This document shows positions 51,926 through 60,938 of a stretch of 64,000 bases of DNA, piece after piece. The stretch is from JBFWWP01 sp050246115. GTDB lineage: Bacteria > Planctomycetota > UBA8108 > UBA1146 > JAJFFE01. Numbering within the stretch: the stretch's first letter is position 1; each line of letters begins with the position of its first letter. Location: contig JBFWWP010000009.1 in NCBI GenBank assembly GCA_050246115.1, positions 62,001 through 126,000 on the forward strand, in the 5' to 3' direction. Made by a program: the position numbers and the translations under genes. Below the pieces are notes generated by a model. That model did no database searches. It saw nothing but the letters and a program-made list of their open reading frames with translations, and was not told the origin of the DNA.

Positions 51926-53436
51926 AGTTTCCTGTCCGTCGACTCCACGAGGGCCGGGTCCAATGCCAACGACTCGCTCTCGGTGGCTTCCAGTCGCGGC
52001 AGCTTCACGGTGAAGGTCGTGCCACGCCCGGTAATGCTATCGAGCGCTACTTCGCCTCCATGCGCCAAGCAGATGTGCTTCACGATCGACAGCCCGAGTC
52101 CCGTGCCCCCGAGTTCCCTGGATCGGGCCTTGTCGATGCGATAGAAGCGCTCGAAGATGCGCTTCTGGTGCTTGGGATCGATTCCGACGCCGGTGTCTTG
52201 TACGGCGACATAAGCGTGCTTCGCGTCGCTGCTGACACGAACCCAAACTCTCCCTCTTTCGGGCGTGTACTTGATTGCATTGTCAAGCAGGTTGGTGACG
52301 AGTTGATTGAGCGCGCTCGGGTCACCGTTGACCACAACTCGCGTCGCAGGGAACGAGGTCTCGACCCGAATCTGCCGGGCCTCGGCCGCGGCCAACAGCG
52401 CGGCGACCGACGCCGTGACGATGCGGGCGAGATCGACCGGCTCGGCATCAAGAACCCCCTCGCTCGACTCCAAGCGCGCCAACGTAAGCAAGTCGGAGAC
52501 GAGGGTCGACAGGCGAAGCGCTTGGTTGAGGATCTTCTGGTGGAAGCGTTCGCGGGTCGCAGGCACCATCTGGTGATCGTCGACCAAGGTCTCGGCAAAA
52601 CCGCGGATCGCGGTGATCGGCGTCTTCAGTTCGTGAGATACGTTGGCCACGAAGTCACGTCGAATCTCCTCGAGCTGACGCAGCTCCGTGAGCACCTCGA
52701 GCACGACGACGGCGCCGGTCGTGGCGTCCTGATCGCGAAGCGGCGCTGCGTGCAACACGATCACTTGATCGCGCGGGCGTCGCACCAACGTGATCTCGGC
52801 GGAGTGCTTGGCACCGGTGTCGATCGTGCCCTTGATCGCCGCCGGGATCTCGTGCACGCGCGTCACTTCCCAGATCGGCTTGCCCGCGCACACGTCGGGG
52901 ACGACATCGAGGATCTTCCCCGCGGCCTCGTTCATGTGCAGGACGCGCTCCTCGCGATCGACCGCAATCACACCCTCGGACATGCCCGAAAGAATGGTGA
53001 GTAGCTTGTCGCGGTCGCGGGCGATGTCCGTGATCTGGTCTTCCAACCGCCCAACCATGCCGAGAATCGCTCGTGAAAGGCCGCCGATGTCATCGCCGGC
53101 GGCGTCGGCGTCGAGGGGCCCGGCCAGTGACCGCAATTCGGCCAACCGCCGCGCCAGCGGTCGGGCGAGGGCGTAGGAACTGGCGGCACAGATCAGCAAG
53201 GCAACGGCACCGCCCAGCCACGGGCCAAGCCAAGCCGTGGCGCCGACGCCGGCGCCCAGAGCGATCGCCGCGCCGACGAAGAACCGTCCATGGAGTCGTG
53301 AGCCGATCACTGCTGCTGGCTCTTCCGGGTCAAGGGAGGCGAACACTGGGTCGAAACGGCACTCCGCGCAGGGCTGAGCGACCGACCGCGTCGAAGAGTC
53401 GGCCGGCCCGCGCGCCTTCTCAGGATACCGCAGCAA
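51922..53436 (-). CDS. phoR: Phosphate-regulon sensor histidine kinase
   Basis: A 504-residue membrane kinase. Two N-terminal helices (GRFFVGAAIALGAGVGATAW, then AVALLICAASSYAL) precede a HAMP-like linker and a PAS domain (LLTILSGMSEGVIAVDREER). The kinase core has the H-box FVANVSHELKTPITAI, N-box NQLVTNLLDNAIKYT, G1 DTGVGI and G2 GGTGLGLSIVKH. It phosphorylates PhoB under phosphate limitation. The start is TTG at 53436, 24 bp after the phoB stop and about ten bases after GAGGA; a later GTG is possible. Confidence 0.94.
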   Translation of the reverse strand: MLRYPEKARGPADSSTRSVAQPCAECRFDPVFASLDPEEPAAVIGSRLHGRFFVGAAIALGAGVGATAWLGPWLGGAVALLICAASSYALARPLARRLAELRSLAGPLDADAAGDDIGGLSRAILGMVGRLEDQITDIARDRDKLLTILSGMSEGVIAVDREERVLHMNEAAGKILDVVPDVCAGKPIWEVTRVHEIPAAIKGTIDTGAKHSAEITLVRRPRDQVIVLHAAPLRDQDATTGAVVVLEVLTELRQLEEIRRDFVANVSHELKTPITAIRGFAETLVDDHQMVPATRERFHQKILNQALRLSTLVSDLLTLARLESSEGVLDAEPVDLARIVTASVAALLAAAEARQIRVETSFPATRVVVNGDPSALNQLVTNLLDNAIKYTPERGRVWVRVSSDAKHAYVAVQDTGVGIDPKHQKRIFERFYRIDKARSRELGGTGLGLSIVKHICLAHGGEVALDSITGRGTTFTVKLPRLEATESESLALDPALVESTDRKL

Positions 53437-53460
53437 GGCGCTAGAATCCTCGCGGACGTC

Positions 53461-54159
53461 CTACTCGGCAAGCTCCTTGAACCGGTAGCCGACTCCGCGA
53501 ATGGTCTCGACGAGATTGCGGTACTCGCCAATCTTCTTGCGGATCGCGCGAATGTGAACGTCGATGTTGCGGTCGACGACGACTGCGTCCTCCCCGATGA
53601 CACGGCTGAGGAGGTGATCGCGGGTGAAAACCCGCCCCGGGTGGGCAGCGAGGAAGTAGAGCAGCCTGAACTCGGTCGCCGTGAAGGCGATCGGCTGCCC
53701 GTCGACCTTGATCTGGTGCCGAACGCTGTCGATCACGACGCCGTCGCGAACGATCCGGTTCTCGGCCTCGGCTTCTCCGCGGAGAGGCGCGCGGCGGAGG
53801 ACAGCCTTGACGCGGGCCGTCAGTTCCTTCGGGCTGAAGGGTTTCGTGACGTAGTCATCGGCGCCGACGCCGAGGCCGAGCACGACGTCGGTCTCCTCGC
53901 CCTTTGCGGTCACCATGACGATCGGGATGGGGCGGGTGACGGGGTCTTCCTTGAGCTTCCGACACACCTCGATCCCGTCCAGGCCGGGAAGCATCAGGTC
54001 GAGGAGAACGAGGTCCGGAGCTTCCTCGCGGGCCAGCTCGAGTCCCAGTTCGCCGTCGCGACTGCTGATGACACGGTAGCCCTCGCGTTCCAGGTTGTAC
54101 TGGACCATTTCCAGGAGATCGGCTTCGTCTTCGATCAGGAGTACCTTACTGCGCTTCAT
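53461..54159 (-). CDS. phoB: Phosphate-regulon response regulator (OmpR/PhoB family)
   Basis: A 232-residue regulator. The receiver domain has acidic pocket EDE at the end of strand 1, phospho-acceptor D54 in LVLLDLMLPG and the conserved lysine in DYVTKPFSPKEL. The C-terminal winged helix is of the OmpR class (FTATEFRLLYFLAAHPGRVF, then the recognition helix RNIDVHIRAIRKKIG). First gene of phoB-phoR-phoU, with AAGGA five bases before the ATG. Polyphosphate genes nearby (ppk1, ppx) would be natural targets, but no clear Pho box was found. Confidence 0.95.
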   Translation of the reverse strand: MKRSKVLLIEDEADLLEMVQYNLEREGYRVISSRDGELGLELAREEAPDLVLLDLMLPGLDGIEVCRKLKEDPVTRPIPIVMVTAKGEETDVVLGLGVGADDYVTKPFSPKELTARVKAVLRRAPLRGEAEAENRIVRDGVVIDSVRHQIKVDGQPIAFTATEFRLLYFLAAHPGRVFTRDHLLSRVIGEDAVVVDRNIDVHIRAIRKKIGEYRNLVETIRGVGYRFKELAE

Positions 54160-54423
54160 GGTGTCCTTGGCGCTGCGGGCGGAGGAAGTTCAGGTGGTCG
54201 CGCGCGATCTACGGAAGGCCGAATCGTAAAGAGGCCGAATAAAGGTCGAGAAAAGAGTCAGTGAAGGCAATCAGTGATTCGATCCTGCTGTACCGGTGAT
54301 CGGCGGAGCGTACCATGATCCGCGCCCGAGGCGGGGTTGAGGCCCTGGAGCGACCCGGTGCACCACGAGAGAGCCGGTACCTCCGGATCCACGAAACCGA
54401 GCCAAGCCCGGAAAGGACGCGCC

Positions 54424-54915
54424 GTGAAGCGCCGCTTGATCCTCATGCGCCATGCCAAGAGCTCCTGGGCCGACGCCAAGGGGGGCGATCACGCCCGAAC
54501 GCTCAACCCCCGCGGGCATCGACAAGCCCCGCGGATCGGTGCGCTGATTCGCGAAATCGGCTGGCAGCCGGACACCGTTTGGGCCAGCGACGCGAGGCGC
54601 TGCAAGGACACCCTGGACCACCTGAGTCCTTTCCTGGACGGTGCCGCAATCACCTTCCTCGAAACACTTTACCTCGTCACTGCCACGGGCCTGATCGAAC
54701 GACTGCGGTCCCTGCCCGAGGGCGCGGAACGGGTGTTGGTGCTAGGTCACAACCCGGGTTGGTCTGACGCCGTGACGTGGCTGGCCGGGGGAGCGCCGGT
54801 GGAACTCAAGACCGCGCACGCGGCGCTCCTCGAAAACGACGATCCAACCTGGGGCGAGGCCCTGGGCCAGCCTGGCCGGTGGCGTCACGTGGGCACGCTG
54901 ACGCCCGACGACTGA
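54424..54915 (+). CDS. sixA: SixA-type phosphohistidine phosphatase
   Basis: A 163-residue histidine phosphatase removing phosphate from phosphohistidine proteins. The RHG-type motif LMRHAKSSW places the nucleophile at H10; the second histidine is in VLVLGHNPGWSD. Conserved DHARTLNPRGH and WASDARRCKDT are also present. GTG at 54424 follows AAAGGA at seven bases; the frame upstream is open but without similarity. Divergent from phoB, so it may tune phosphorelay signals such as PhoR's, though that is only positional inference. Confidence 0.93.
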   Translation: MKRRLILMRHAKSSWADAKGGDHARTLNPRGHRQAPRIGALIREIGWQPDTVWASDARRCKDTLDHLSPFLDGAAITFLETLYLVTATGLIERLRSLPEGAERVLVLGHNPGWSDAVTWLAGGAPVELKTAHAALLENDDPTWGEALGQPGRWRHVGTLTPDD

Positions 54916-54992
54916 AACGGGGATCGTGTGACCGCCCGTGGACGACACGGCGGGTGCACTCGGGGAAGCGAAGAACCCCCGCGTAAGGTCCC

Positions 54993-55286
54993 TCAGGAGC
55001 TGGTGGGTACGCGGCGGGGCGCGACGGCGACGCGCGAGCCGACCGCCGACGTTGCGACCGCGGTGCGCTCCCGGGCGAGGAGTTCGACTGCTGAGCGCCG
55101 CAGGAAGATCGGCACGAACGAGGTCACCGAGGCGTCGCGGTAGGAAGCCGCCGCGTCTCGCACGACCTGCTCGATCCGCCCGCGAGGAAACTCCGGGCCG
55201 AGATCGGCGACTACGCGCTCGATCACGCCGAGAATCATTTCTTGGTCCAACGATGGTCCTCCGACCCGCTTTGCGTCAACCCGCAT
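54993..55286 (-). CDS. Small helical protein (three-helix-bundle dimerisation-like)
   Basis: About 97 residues. The core (LDQEMILGVIERVVADLGPE, then GRIEQVVRDAAASYRDA, then FVPIFLRRSAVELLARE) fits the three-helix-bundle dimerisation domain seen as stand-alone proteins in actinobacteria and others, with the characteristic FVP-I/V-x-x-x-R end. The last 20 residues are disordered. ATG at 55286 follows GGGGGA at six bases; a longer frame to 55349 is possible. Convergent with sixA. Function unknown. Confidence 0.6.
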   Translation of the reverse strand: MRVDAKRVGGPSLDQEMILGVIERVVADLGPEFPRGRIEQVVRDAAASYRDASVTSFVPIFLRRSAVELLARERTAVATSAVGSRVAVAPRRVPTSS

Positions 55287-56142
55287 TTGCGTCCCCCGAT
55301 CGGTTCCACCCCGCGACTTCGGCCCCAGCGCGGGAAAACTCGCAGTCACTCGAGGAGCCCGAGTGACTCAGGGCCAGGCCCTGTCTTCGAGCCGCGACTC
55401 GCGGCAGCCTGCCGAACCCGGCAAAACCGCCTTGGCATCAACCCGCTGCGGAGACCCGAGCAAGCCATGGGCGCCCCCAGCACCCTTTATGGACGGCCCT
55501 CGAATGTCTCCGCCCTGAAAACGCCCCTGGCACCGAGCCAGTCTGGCTGCACGAACCCCGCTTTGGCGCGACGAGCACGACCTAGAGTTTGCTGCCCGCC
55601 GCAAAGCTACCCGGCCAACTCGGGACCGCACCCAACGGCCCGCGGGAGGTGCGCCTTCGCTTCCGGACCGGTTCCCTCTTCGCGGCTCGAGCCCCCTCGA
55701 AGCCGTTCGTGCGAGGCAGGTCGCGTTGGCAACTCGGCTGGGCCAACCTACCCCACTCGGATGACCCGCGTCGCTGCGGGCACGCCGGACGGTGGGGATT
55801 GAACCCGCCCCCGGTCTCGCCGGCTAGACATCCTGACCGAAGTTTCCCAAAGTCCCGGCTCCAGAAAGTGTTCCGACGGCTCGCCAGCGGGCTTCCCCGG
55901 CCCCGTGGGAACTCGCCCCCGACCACAAACTTCGGCGAATCATCCGCCACGCCGCTCGCAACGAATCTGCCTCCCCCTCTCGATCTCCAAACAGAAAAGC
56001 AACTTACGCAACCGAAGATGCGACCGGCGACGGCTTCACGCGGGCATGGCCATACCCCACCCGAACCCGGTACGATGCGGCCGACCGCGCGGGGATCCGA
56101 TCATCCGGATGCCGTTGCCGCCACGACCGCCCACCGGATCGA
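55287..56142. other. Long non-coding gap upstream of ppk1
   Basis: At 856 bp this is the largest gap in the window. Open frames exist but have no recognisable content. A T-arm-like GGGTTCAATCCC occurs on the minus strand (55794-55806) and an AAAGTCC...GGCTCC stretch on the plus strand near 55850, but neither could be extended to a tRNA, tmRNA or RNase P RNA. It should contain the ppk1 promoter and could hide an unrecognised RNA. Confidence 0.5.
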
Positions 56143-58302
56143 ATGAGAGTCACGTTCATGGAGTCACTGTCCGCCTCGAAGCCAGGTCCGGCCCCGCGTT
56201 CGCTCGAGAGCGGCGTCGAGTCCACCGCTCCGCAATACTTCAACCGTGAGCTGAGCCTGCTCCAGTTCAACCGGAGGGTGCTCCAACTGGCTCGCGACCC
56301 ATCGGTCCCGATCCTCGAGCGACTCCGCTTCCTCGCGATCAGCACAGCCAATCTCGACGAGTTCTTCGAGATCCGCGTGGCGGGCCTCAAGGAGCACTTG
56401 GAGATCGCTGCGACTTTCACGCCGGCGGACGGCTGGAACCCAGCGGACCTGCTGGGACGTATCAGTGACGCCGCCCACGAATTGGTTCGCGAGCAGTATC
56501 AGGTCCTCAACGACGAGATCTTCCCGGCGCTGAGCCGCGAGGGTATCCGGGTCCTCAAACGCAGCGACTGGACCAAGTGGCAGGCCGATTGGATCCGAGG
56601 CTACTTCGAACGTCAGGTTCTGCCGGTTCTCAGCCCGGTGGGGCTGGACCCCGCGCACCCCTTTCCAAAGATCCTCAACAAGAGCCTCAACTTCATCGTG
56701 TCGCTCAAGGGGAAGGACGCCTTTGGTCGGAGCAGCCGGGCCGCGGTCGTCCAGGCGCCGCGGCTACTCCCTCGCCTGATCCAACTCCCGGAGGAAGTCG
56801 CCGACGAACCGTACGACTTCGTCATGTTGTCGTCCATCATCCACGCCCACGTCGGCGACCTGTTCATGGGCATGAAGGTGAAGGGCTGCTTTCAATTCCG
56901 CGTTACTCGCAACAGCGACCTCTGGGTGGAGGAGGAGGAGGTCGACGACCTCCTGAGCGCCCTCAAGGGAGAGCTGCTGAGCCGGCGTTTCGGCGCCGCG
57001 GTCCGGCTCGAAGTCGCCGACAACTGCACCGACGAAATGCAGGCGTTCCTGCTCCAAGAGTGCGGCCTAAGAGAGTTGGACCTGTACCGCGTCGACGGTC
57101 CCGTGAACCTGCACCGACTGTCGGCCCTCTACGACCTGGTGGATCGGCCCGATCTCAAGTATCGCCCGTTCCTTCCCGGTGCGCAGGGCCGATTGCGACG
57201 AGAGTCAGACGTTTTCGCCACCATTCGGAGCGGAGACGTGCTCCTCCACCATCCGTTTCAGTCGTTCGCGCCGGTGGTCGAGTTCTTGCGCGAGGCGGCA
57301 CGCGATCCGGACGTGATCGCCCTCAAGCAGACGTTGTACCGCACGGGGACCAACTCGCCCCTGGTCGACTTGTTGCTCGAAGCCGCGAAGGCGGGCAAGG
57401 AAGTCACGGCCGTGATCGAACTGCGCGCCCGGTTCGACGAGGCGGCGAACATCGACCTTGCCACGCGCCTGCAGGCTGCCGGCGCCAAAGTCGTCTACGG
57501 CGTCGTCGGCTACAAGACGCACGTGAAGATGCTGCTGGTCGTCAGGAGGGAGGGCGAGACCTTCCGACGCTACGTTCACCTCAGTACCGGCAACTATCAC
57601 ACTGGCACGAGCCGTGCCTACACCGATTGGGGGCTTCTGAGCTGCGACGAGTCCCTGGGCGAGGACGTGCACCGCGTGTTCTTGCAGCTGACCGGCCTCG
57701 GCAAGGTGAGCGGACTGAACAAGGTGCTCCAGGCACCATTCAATCTTCACACGCGCATGCTGGAGCTCATCGAGCAAGAGGGCAAGAATGCACTCGCCGG
57801 TCGACCCGCGCGAATCATCGCCAAGATGAACTCGCTGATCGACACGCAGATCATCCAAGCGCTGTACCGAGCTTCACAGGCCGGCGTCCAGATCGACTTG
57901 ATCGTGCGTGGGATCTGCTGCTTGCGGCCCGGAGTCGAGGGGCTGTCCGCGAACATTCGCGTACGATCGGTCCTGGGTCGTTTCCTGGAGCACAGCCGGG
58001 TCTTCTACTTCCTCGCGGACGGCGAGGATCTGACGTATCTCTCGAGCGCCGACTGGATGCCGCGCAACTTCTTCCGACGGGTCGAGATCTGCTTTCCCAT
58101 CGAGTCCAAGCGATTGCGCCGCCAAGTCATGGAAGACGGTCTCCTGCCCTATCTCGCCGACAACACCGATGCCTGGATCCTGTCGAGCGACGGCACATAC
58201 GCTCGCTCGACTCCGAAGGTCGGCGAGGTTCCATTCACCGCTCAACGACATCTACTCGAAACGCTCTCGGAAGATGTGGCCCGCGGACACGATCGCGCCT
58301 AG
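56143..58302 (+). CDS. ppk1: Polyphosphate kinase 1
   Basis: PPK1 polymerises the terminal phosphate of ATP into polyphosphate. The 719-residue protein has the N-terminal YFNRELSLLQFNRRVL and ANLDEFFEIRVAG, the head domain, and two phospholipase-D-like catalytic domains. The autophosphorylated histidine is H460 in GYKTHVKM; the second essential histidine is H617 in EHSRVFYF. LKQTLYRTGTNSP and YLSSADWMPRNFFRRVE are also intact. ATG at 56143 is used; ATG 56158 is an alternative. It heads a polyphosphate district with ppx and a CHAD protein. Confidence 0.97.
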   Translation: MRVTFMESLSASKPGPAPRSLESGVESTAPQYFNRELSLLQFNRRVLQLARDPSVPILERLRFLAISTANLDEFFEIRVAGLKEHLEIAATFTPADGWNPADLLGRISDAAHELVREQYQVLNDEIFPALSREGIRVLKRSDWTKWQADWIRGYFERQVLPVLSPVGLDPAHPFPKILNKSLNFIVSLKGKDAFGRSSRAAVVQAPRLLPRLIQLPEEVADEPYDFVMLSSIIHAHVGDLFMGMKVKGCFQFRVTRNSDLWVEEEEVDDLLSALKGELLSRRFGAAVRLEVADNCTDEMQAFLLQECGLRELDLYRVDGPVNLHRLSALYDLVDRPDLKYRPFLPGAQGRLRRESDVFATIRSGDVLLHHPFQSFAPVVEFLREAARDPDVIALKQTLYRTGTNSPLVDLLLEAAKAGKEVTAVIELRARFDEAANIDLATRLQAAGAKVVYGVVGYKTHVKMLLVVRREGETFRRYVHLSTGNYHTGTSRAYTDWGLLSCDESLGEDVHRVFLQLTGLGKVSGLNKVLQAPFNLHTRMLELIEQEGKNALAGRPARIIAKMNSLIDTQIIQALYRASQAGVQIDLIVRGICCLRPGVEGLSANIRVRSVLGRFLEHSRVFYFLADGEDLTYLSSADWMPRNFFRRVEICFPIESKRLRRQVMEDGLLPYLADNTDAWILSSDGTYARSTPKVGEVPFTAQRHLLETLSEDVARGHDRA

Positions 58303-58811
58303 AGCGGTCTGGGCACGAGTTCGCGTGGTCGATCGCGGCCCGCCTCCCGCCCGTTCAGCGTCGCAGCGCATCCACTGCGCCCGTGGCTCTCGAGTGCCTG
58401 GCGCGCCAGGGCGGATGCGGACAGACTGTCGGCGCTCCCAGGGCACGCCCTGCGCTCGTCTAGCCGGGGCTCAGGGGAGGCGTCTCGACGCTGAAATGGG
58501 CAGGAGAAGAACGGACAGTACCGGGTTCTTCTCAGGGCCTTCGCAAGCCCCGGTGGAGCTTCCGCGCAATGCACTTGATCTGGGATGGGTGTTGCGCCAT
58601 CCCGCCGCGCGGCTCGCGAAGAGCGTCCGCCCAAACCGAGCCCACGCCCGCTTGCCGCATTTCTCGAGCACCGATGCAACTCGATCCCAACGACTCGGTC
58701 GGGGGCCCAGCGGCCTCGCCGGGCCGGTGGACCGCTACGGAACCAAGTACCGAACTGTGGGAATTTGAACACACTGGGAACTCGAACACGAACCAAGATC
58801 GGATTTGCAGC
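58303..58811. other. Gap between ppk1 and lipoprotein gene, holds dispersed repeat
   Basis: About 509 bp downstream of ppk1. It contains the second copy of the 37-bp hairpin repeat, about 110 bp after the ppk1 stop, where a terminator would be expected. The rest shows no recognisable gene or RNA. Confidence 0.5.
58413..58449. repeat. 37-bp dispersed hairpin repeat, copy 2
   Basis: Matches 32970-33006 with three mismatches; two of these fall in the palindrome core (GCGGACAG-A-CTGTCGGC), so this copy folds less perfectly. A following CAGGGC-AC-GCCCTG adds a second small hairpin. Confidence 0.85.
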
Positions 58812-59309
58812 ATGCGACAGTGCGGCCTCCTGGCGGTTGCCTTCTTCATCGTTTCCTGCAACCCAGGGTGCTCGGTTTCGTCGGCTGGATCGAAGGTGCC
58901 TGCCGTCCTCCTCGAGGTGCTCGAGCACGGAGAGGATTTCACGCTGTTCTCCCTGGATCCAGCTGTGGACACGAACGCCACGAACCCATTTCACGACTGG
59001 CGCATCATCGGCAGCACGCCGATCCCCGAGGCGGCGACCCGCTCTCGCGTAGTGTCATCCTTGATTCGAGGTATCGACGAGAACGATGGCACGGTCGCGG
59101 CCTGCTTCAACCCACGTCACGGTCTCCGCGTAACGCACGCGGGAGTCGTCCACGACCTGGTCATCTGCTTCGAGTGCATGCAAGTTCGGTGGTACTCGGG
59201 GTCCACGTCGTCGGAGCTGATCCGGATCACCCCATCCCCTCAGCGCACGTTCGACGCAACCCTCACAGGGGCCGGCGTCGAACTCGCCCCAGCCGCAGCC
59301 GGACACTGA
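58812..59309 (+). CDS. Putative lipoprotein of unknown function
   Basis: A 165-residue envelope protein. The N-terminus CGLLAVAFFIVSC ends in a lipobox-like IVSC; a second cysteine five residues on is an alternative site. The mature part is beta-rich: VLLEVLEHGEDFTLFSLDP, FHDWRIIGSTPIPE, VVHDLVICFECMQVRWYSG and a final DATLTGAGVELAP. A CFEC pair could form a disulfide or bind metal. No family recognised. Upstream is a non-coding gap; the dockerin protein follows 270 bp later. Confidence 0.6.
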   Translation: MRQCGLLAVAFFIVSCNPGCSVSSAGSKVPAVLLEVLEHGEDFTLFSLDPAVDTNATNPFHDWRIIGSTPIPEAATRSRVVSSLIRGIDENDGTVAACFNPRHGLRVTHAGVVHDLVICFECMQVRWYSGSTSSELIRITPSPQRTFDATLTGAGVELAPAAAGH

Positions 59310-59579
59310 CTGCAAACGCAGGGCGCCGTTCCCCTGAGTCGCTTCGAGTTACCGGTGGCGAGCCCAACGCTTACCGCCGTGGCCAACCCCGCTCCGCCAG
59401 CTGACAAGGCGCAAGCGAACTTCGAGTCACACGATTCTCGACGAAAAGCCCGTCACGTGGATCGCGGCGACCGGATCTATCCCTCGGGGTACCGACGTTC
59501 GGTGCCCAGTAGTTATCACGGCGGGTTCACTGGCACTCGATCGAGTGTGCGTGAGTCAGCTCGAGGAAAGGATACGGTT

Positions 59580-60752
59580 ATGAAGAAGCTGTTGGCATGC
59601 GCGGTTCTGGGGACGTGGGCCTCTCTGTGTTCGCCGGTGAGCGCGCTGCCCAGCGCACAGATCGGCGGCGTGCTGCAAGTGAATGTCCAGAGTATCGGGG
59701 GTGTGCCATGGCAGGTTCAAGGCGCATCGCCGGTGTGGACGCAGGTTCCGCTCTTCGGTTGCACGACCTCCATCGTCGGGGTCTTCGTGTTCGACAACCC
59801 GTGCACGGGTGAGTTCATGGATCGTCGCTACTGCTACGCGACGGTTTGCCGTACCCCGAACTTCCAGGCGCCACTCGGTGGCATCACGACGACCACGACG
59901 TTCTCCGACGACTGCTTCTATTGCATTGATCACCCCGAGTGTTGCCTCGACCTAGGTGAGATCGACCTGCCGGGCTACGACTGGACCGGACCGTCGACGT
60001 GCTCGCTCACGGGTTCGGGGAACGTGCCGATCCAGTTCAACTACCAGATCCAAGCGAGCGGCCCGTTGACCGTTCCGAACGTCGACGTCGGCTTTCGCGG
60101 CGAGCGCCACATGTCCTTCCGCTTCGTCCGGCCGGCGGGCGCCACCGGTCCGGCTCACTTGAACGTACCGGTGAACTTCGCCAACCTCGTGCTCGATGCG
60201 GCCGACGCAGCCGGCCTGGAGGTCACGAACGGTGTGCTGCGCATGGAGGCTCTCCTGACGAGCCCGCAGCTCGGCAACGTGTTCCGCTGCGCGATCGAAC
60301 AGCCAGTCCACGGACTGGCGACCATCGCGGGCACCATTCCGCCCGGCATGTTCCAGCGCACTTCGGGAGTGACCACCGCCAACGGTCTGCAGTTCGACCT
60401 GCCGACCGTCACCATTCCGGCGAACGTCAGCCAGGCCAACTTCACCTTCTCGCTTCGAGTCAGCTCGCGAGCGAGCAACGGCGATGCCGACGACTCCGGA
60501 GTTGCCGCAGTGTCACCGTGCGACCCGTTTCTGCGCGGCGACTCGAACGGCGACTACGAGCTGAACGTGAGCGACGTGGTGAACCTGCTCGGCTACCTGT
60601 TCAGCCAAGGCTCGGCGCCGCTGCCGTTCGCCGCGGGTGACGTGAACGACGATGGCGAAGTGAACCTCGGTGACGCGGTGTACGGCCTCGGCTTCTTGTT
60701 TGGAGGCGGCCCACAACCGACGGAACCGTTCCCGCTCCCGGCCTGCCTGTAA
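59580..60752 (+). CDS. Secreted protein with C-terminal dockerin-type repeats
   Basis: A 390-residue exported protein with signal peptide (KKLLACAVLGTWASLCSPVSA). ATG at 59580 follows GAGGAAAGGA. A cysteine-rich N-terminal region (RYCYATVC; DDCFYCIDHPECC) and a beta-sandwich middle lead to two dockerin/EF-hand-like calcium loops: RGDSNGDYELNVSDVVNLLG and GDVNDDGEVNLGDAVYGLGF. Both loops keep the D-x-N-x-D spacing. Non-cellulosomal dockerin proteins of this style are frequent in planctomycetes, where they may mediate surface assembly. No cohesin or glycosidase is present here. Confidence 0.85.
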   Translation: MKKLLACAVLGTWASLCSPVSALPSAQIGGVLQVNVQSIGGVPWQVQGASPVWTQVPLFGCTTSIVGVFVFDNPCTGEFMDRRYCYATVCRTPNFQAPLGGITTTTTFSDDCFYCIDHPECCLDLGEIDLPGYDWTGPSTCSLTGSGNVPIQFNYQIQASGPLTVPNVDVGFRGERHMSFRFVRPAGATGPAHLNVPVNFANLVLDAADAAGLEVTNGVLRMEALLTSPQLGNVFRCAIEQPVHGLATIAGTIPPGMFQRTSGVTTANGLQFDLPTVTIPANVSQANFTFSLRVSSRASNGDADDSGVAAVSPCDPFLRGDSNGDYELNVSDVVNLLGYLFSQGSAPLPFAAGDVNDDGEVNLGDAVYGLGFLFGGGPQPTEPFPLPACL

Positions 60753-60839
60753 CCCGCGCGTGATCCCGAACGCAATCGCCCCCGCGAAGTGAAGCACCGT
60801 AGTTGACTTCGGCTTTGGCGAAAGGGCGAGGAAGCCTGA

Positions 60840-60878
60840 CCGGGGAGACGAGTTGGGGTAGCCCGCTCGTCTCCCCGG
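60840..60878. terminator. Perfect 13-bp stem hairpin between convergent genes
   Basis: CCGGGGAGACGAG (60840-60852) pairs perfectly with CTCGTCTCCCCGG (60866-60878) across a 13-nt loop. It sits between the dockerin gene and ppx, which converge, so a two-way terminator is the natural reading. It lacks a T-run on either strand. Confidence 0.8.
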
Positions 60879-60888
60879 ATGGCTTTGG

Positions 60889-60938
60889 TTTCGGATCGGT
60901 CGAAGATGGCTCGAAGCGACGAGCAAGAGGTTGAAGTA
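60889..60938. repeat. Third copy of the stop-codon-abutting repeat
   Basis: These 50 bp match the reverse complement of 24065-24114 with four mismatches and no gap. Like the copy at 24.2 kb, it directly adjoins the stop of a minus-strand gene (ppx TAG at 60939-60941). Confidence 0.88.

Noticed and set aside
55794..55806. T-arm-like GGGTTCAATCCC on the minus strand suggesting a tRNA (possibly selenocysteine type) or tmRNA 3' end
   Set aside because: The T-stem has a mismatch, no complementary acceptor strand was found within 110 nt, no anticodon loop of the right shape, no CCA and no tmRNA 5' consensus.
55840..55870. Plus-strand AAAGTCC...GGCTCC resembling the RNase P RNA CR-I word
   Set aside because: Surrounding conserved regions (GAGGAAAGTCC, CR-V) are absent and the spacing is wrong.
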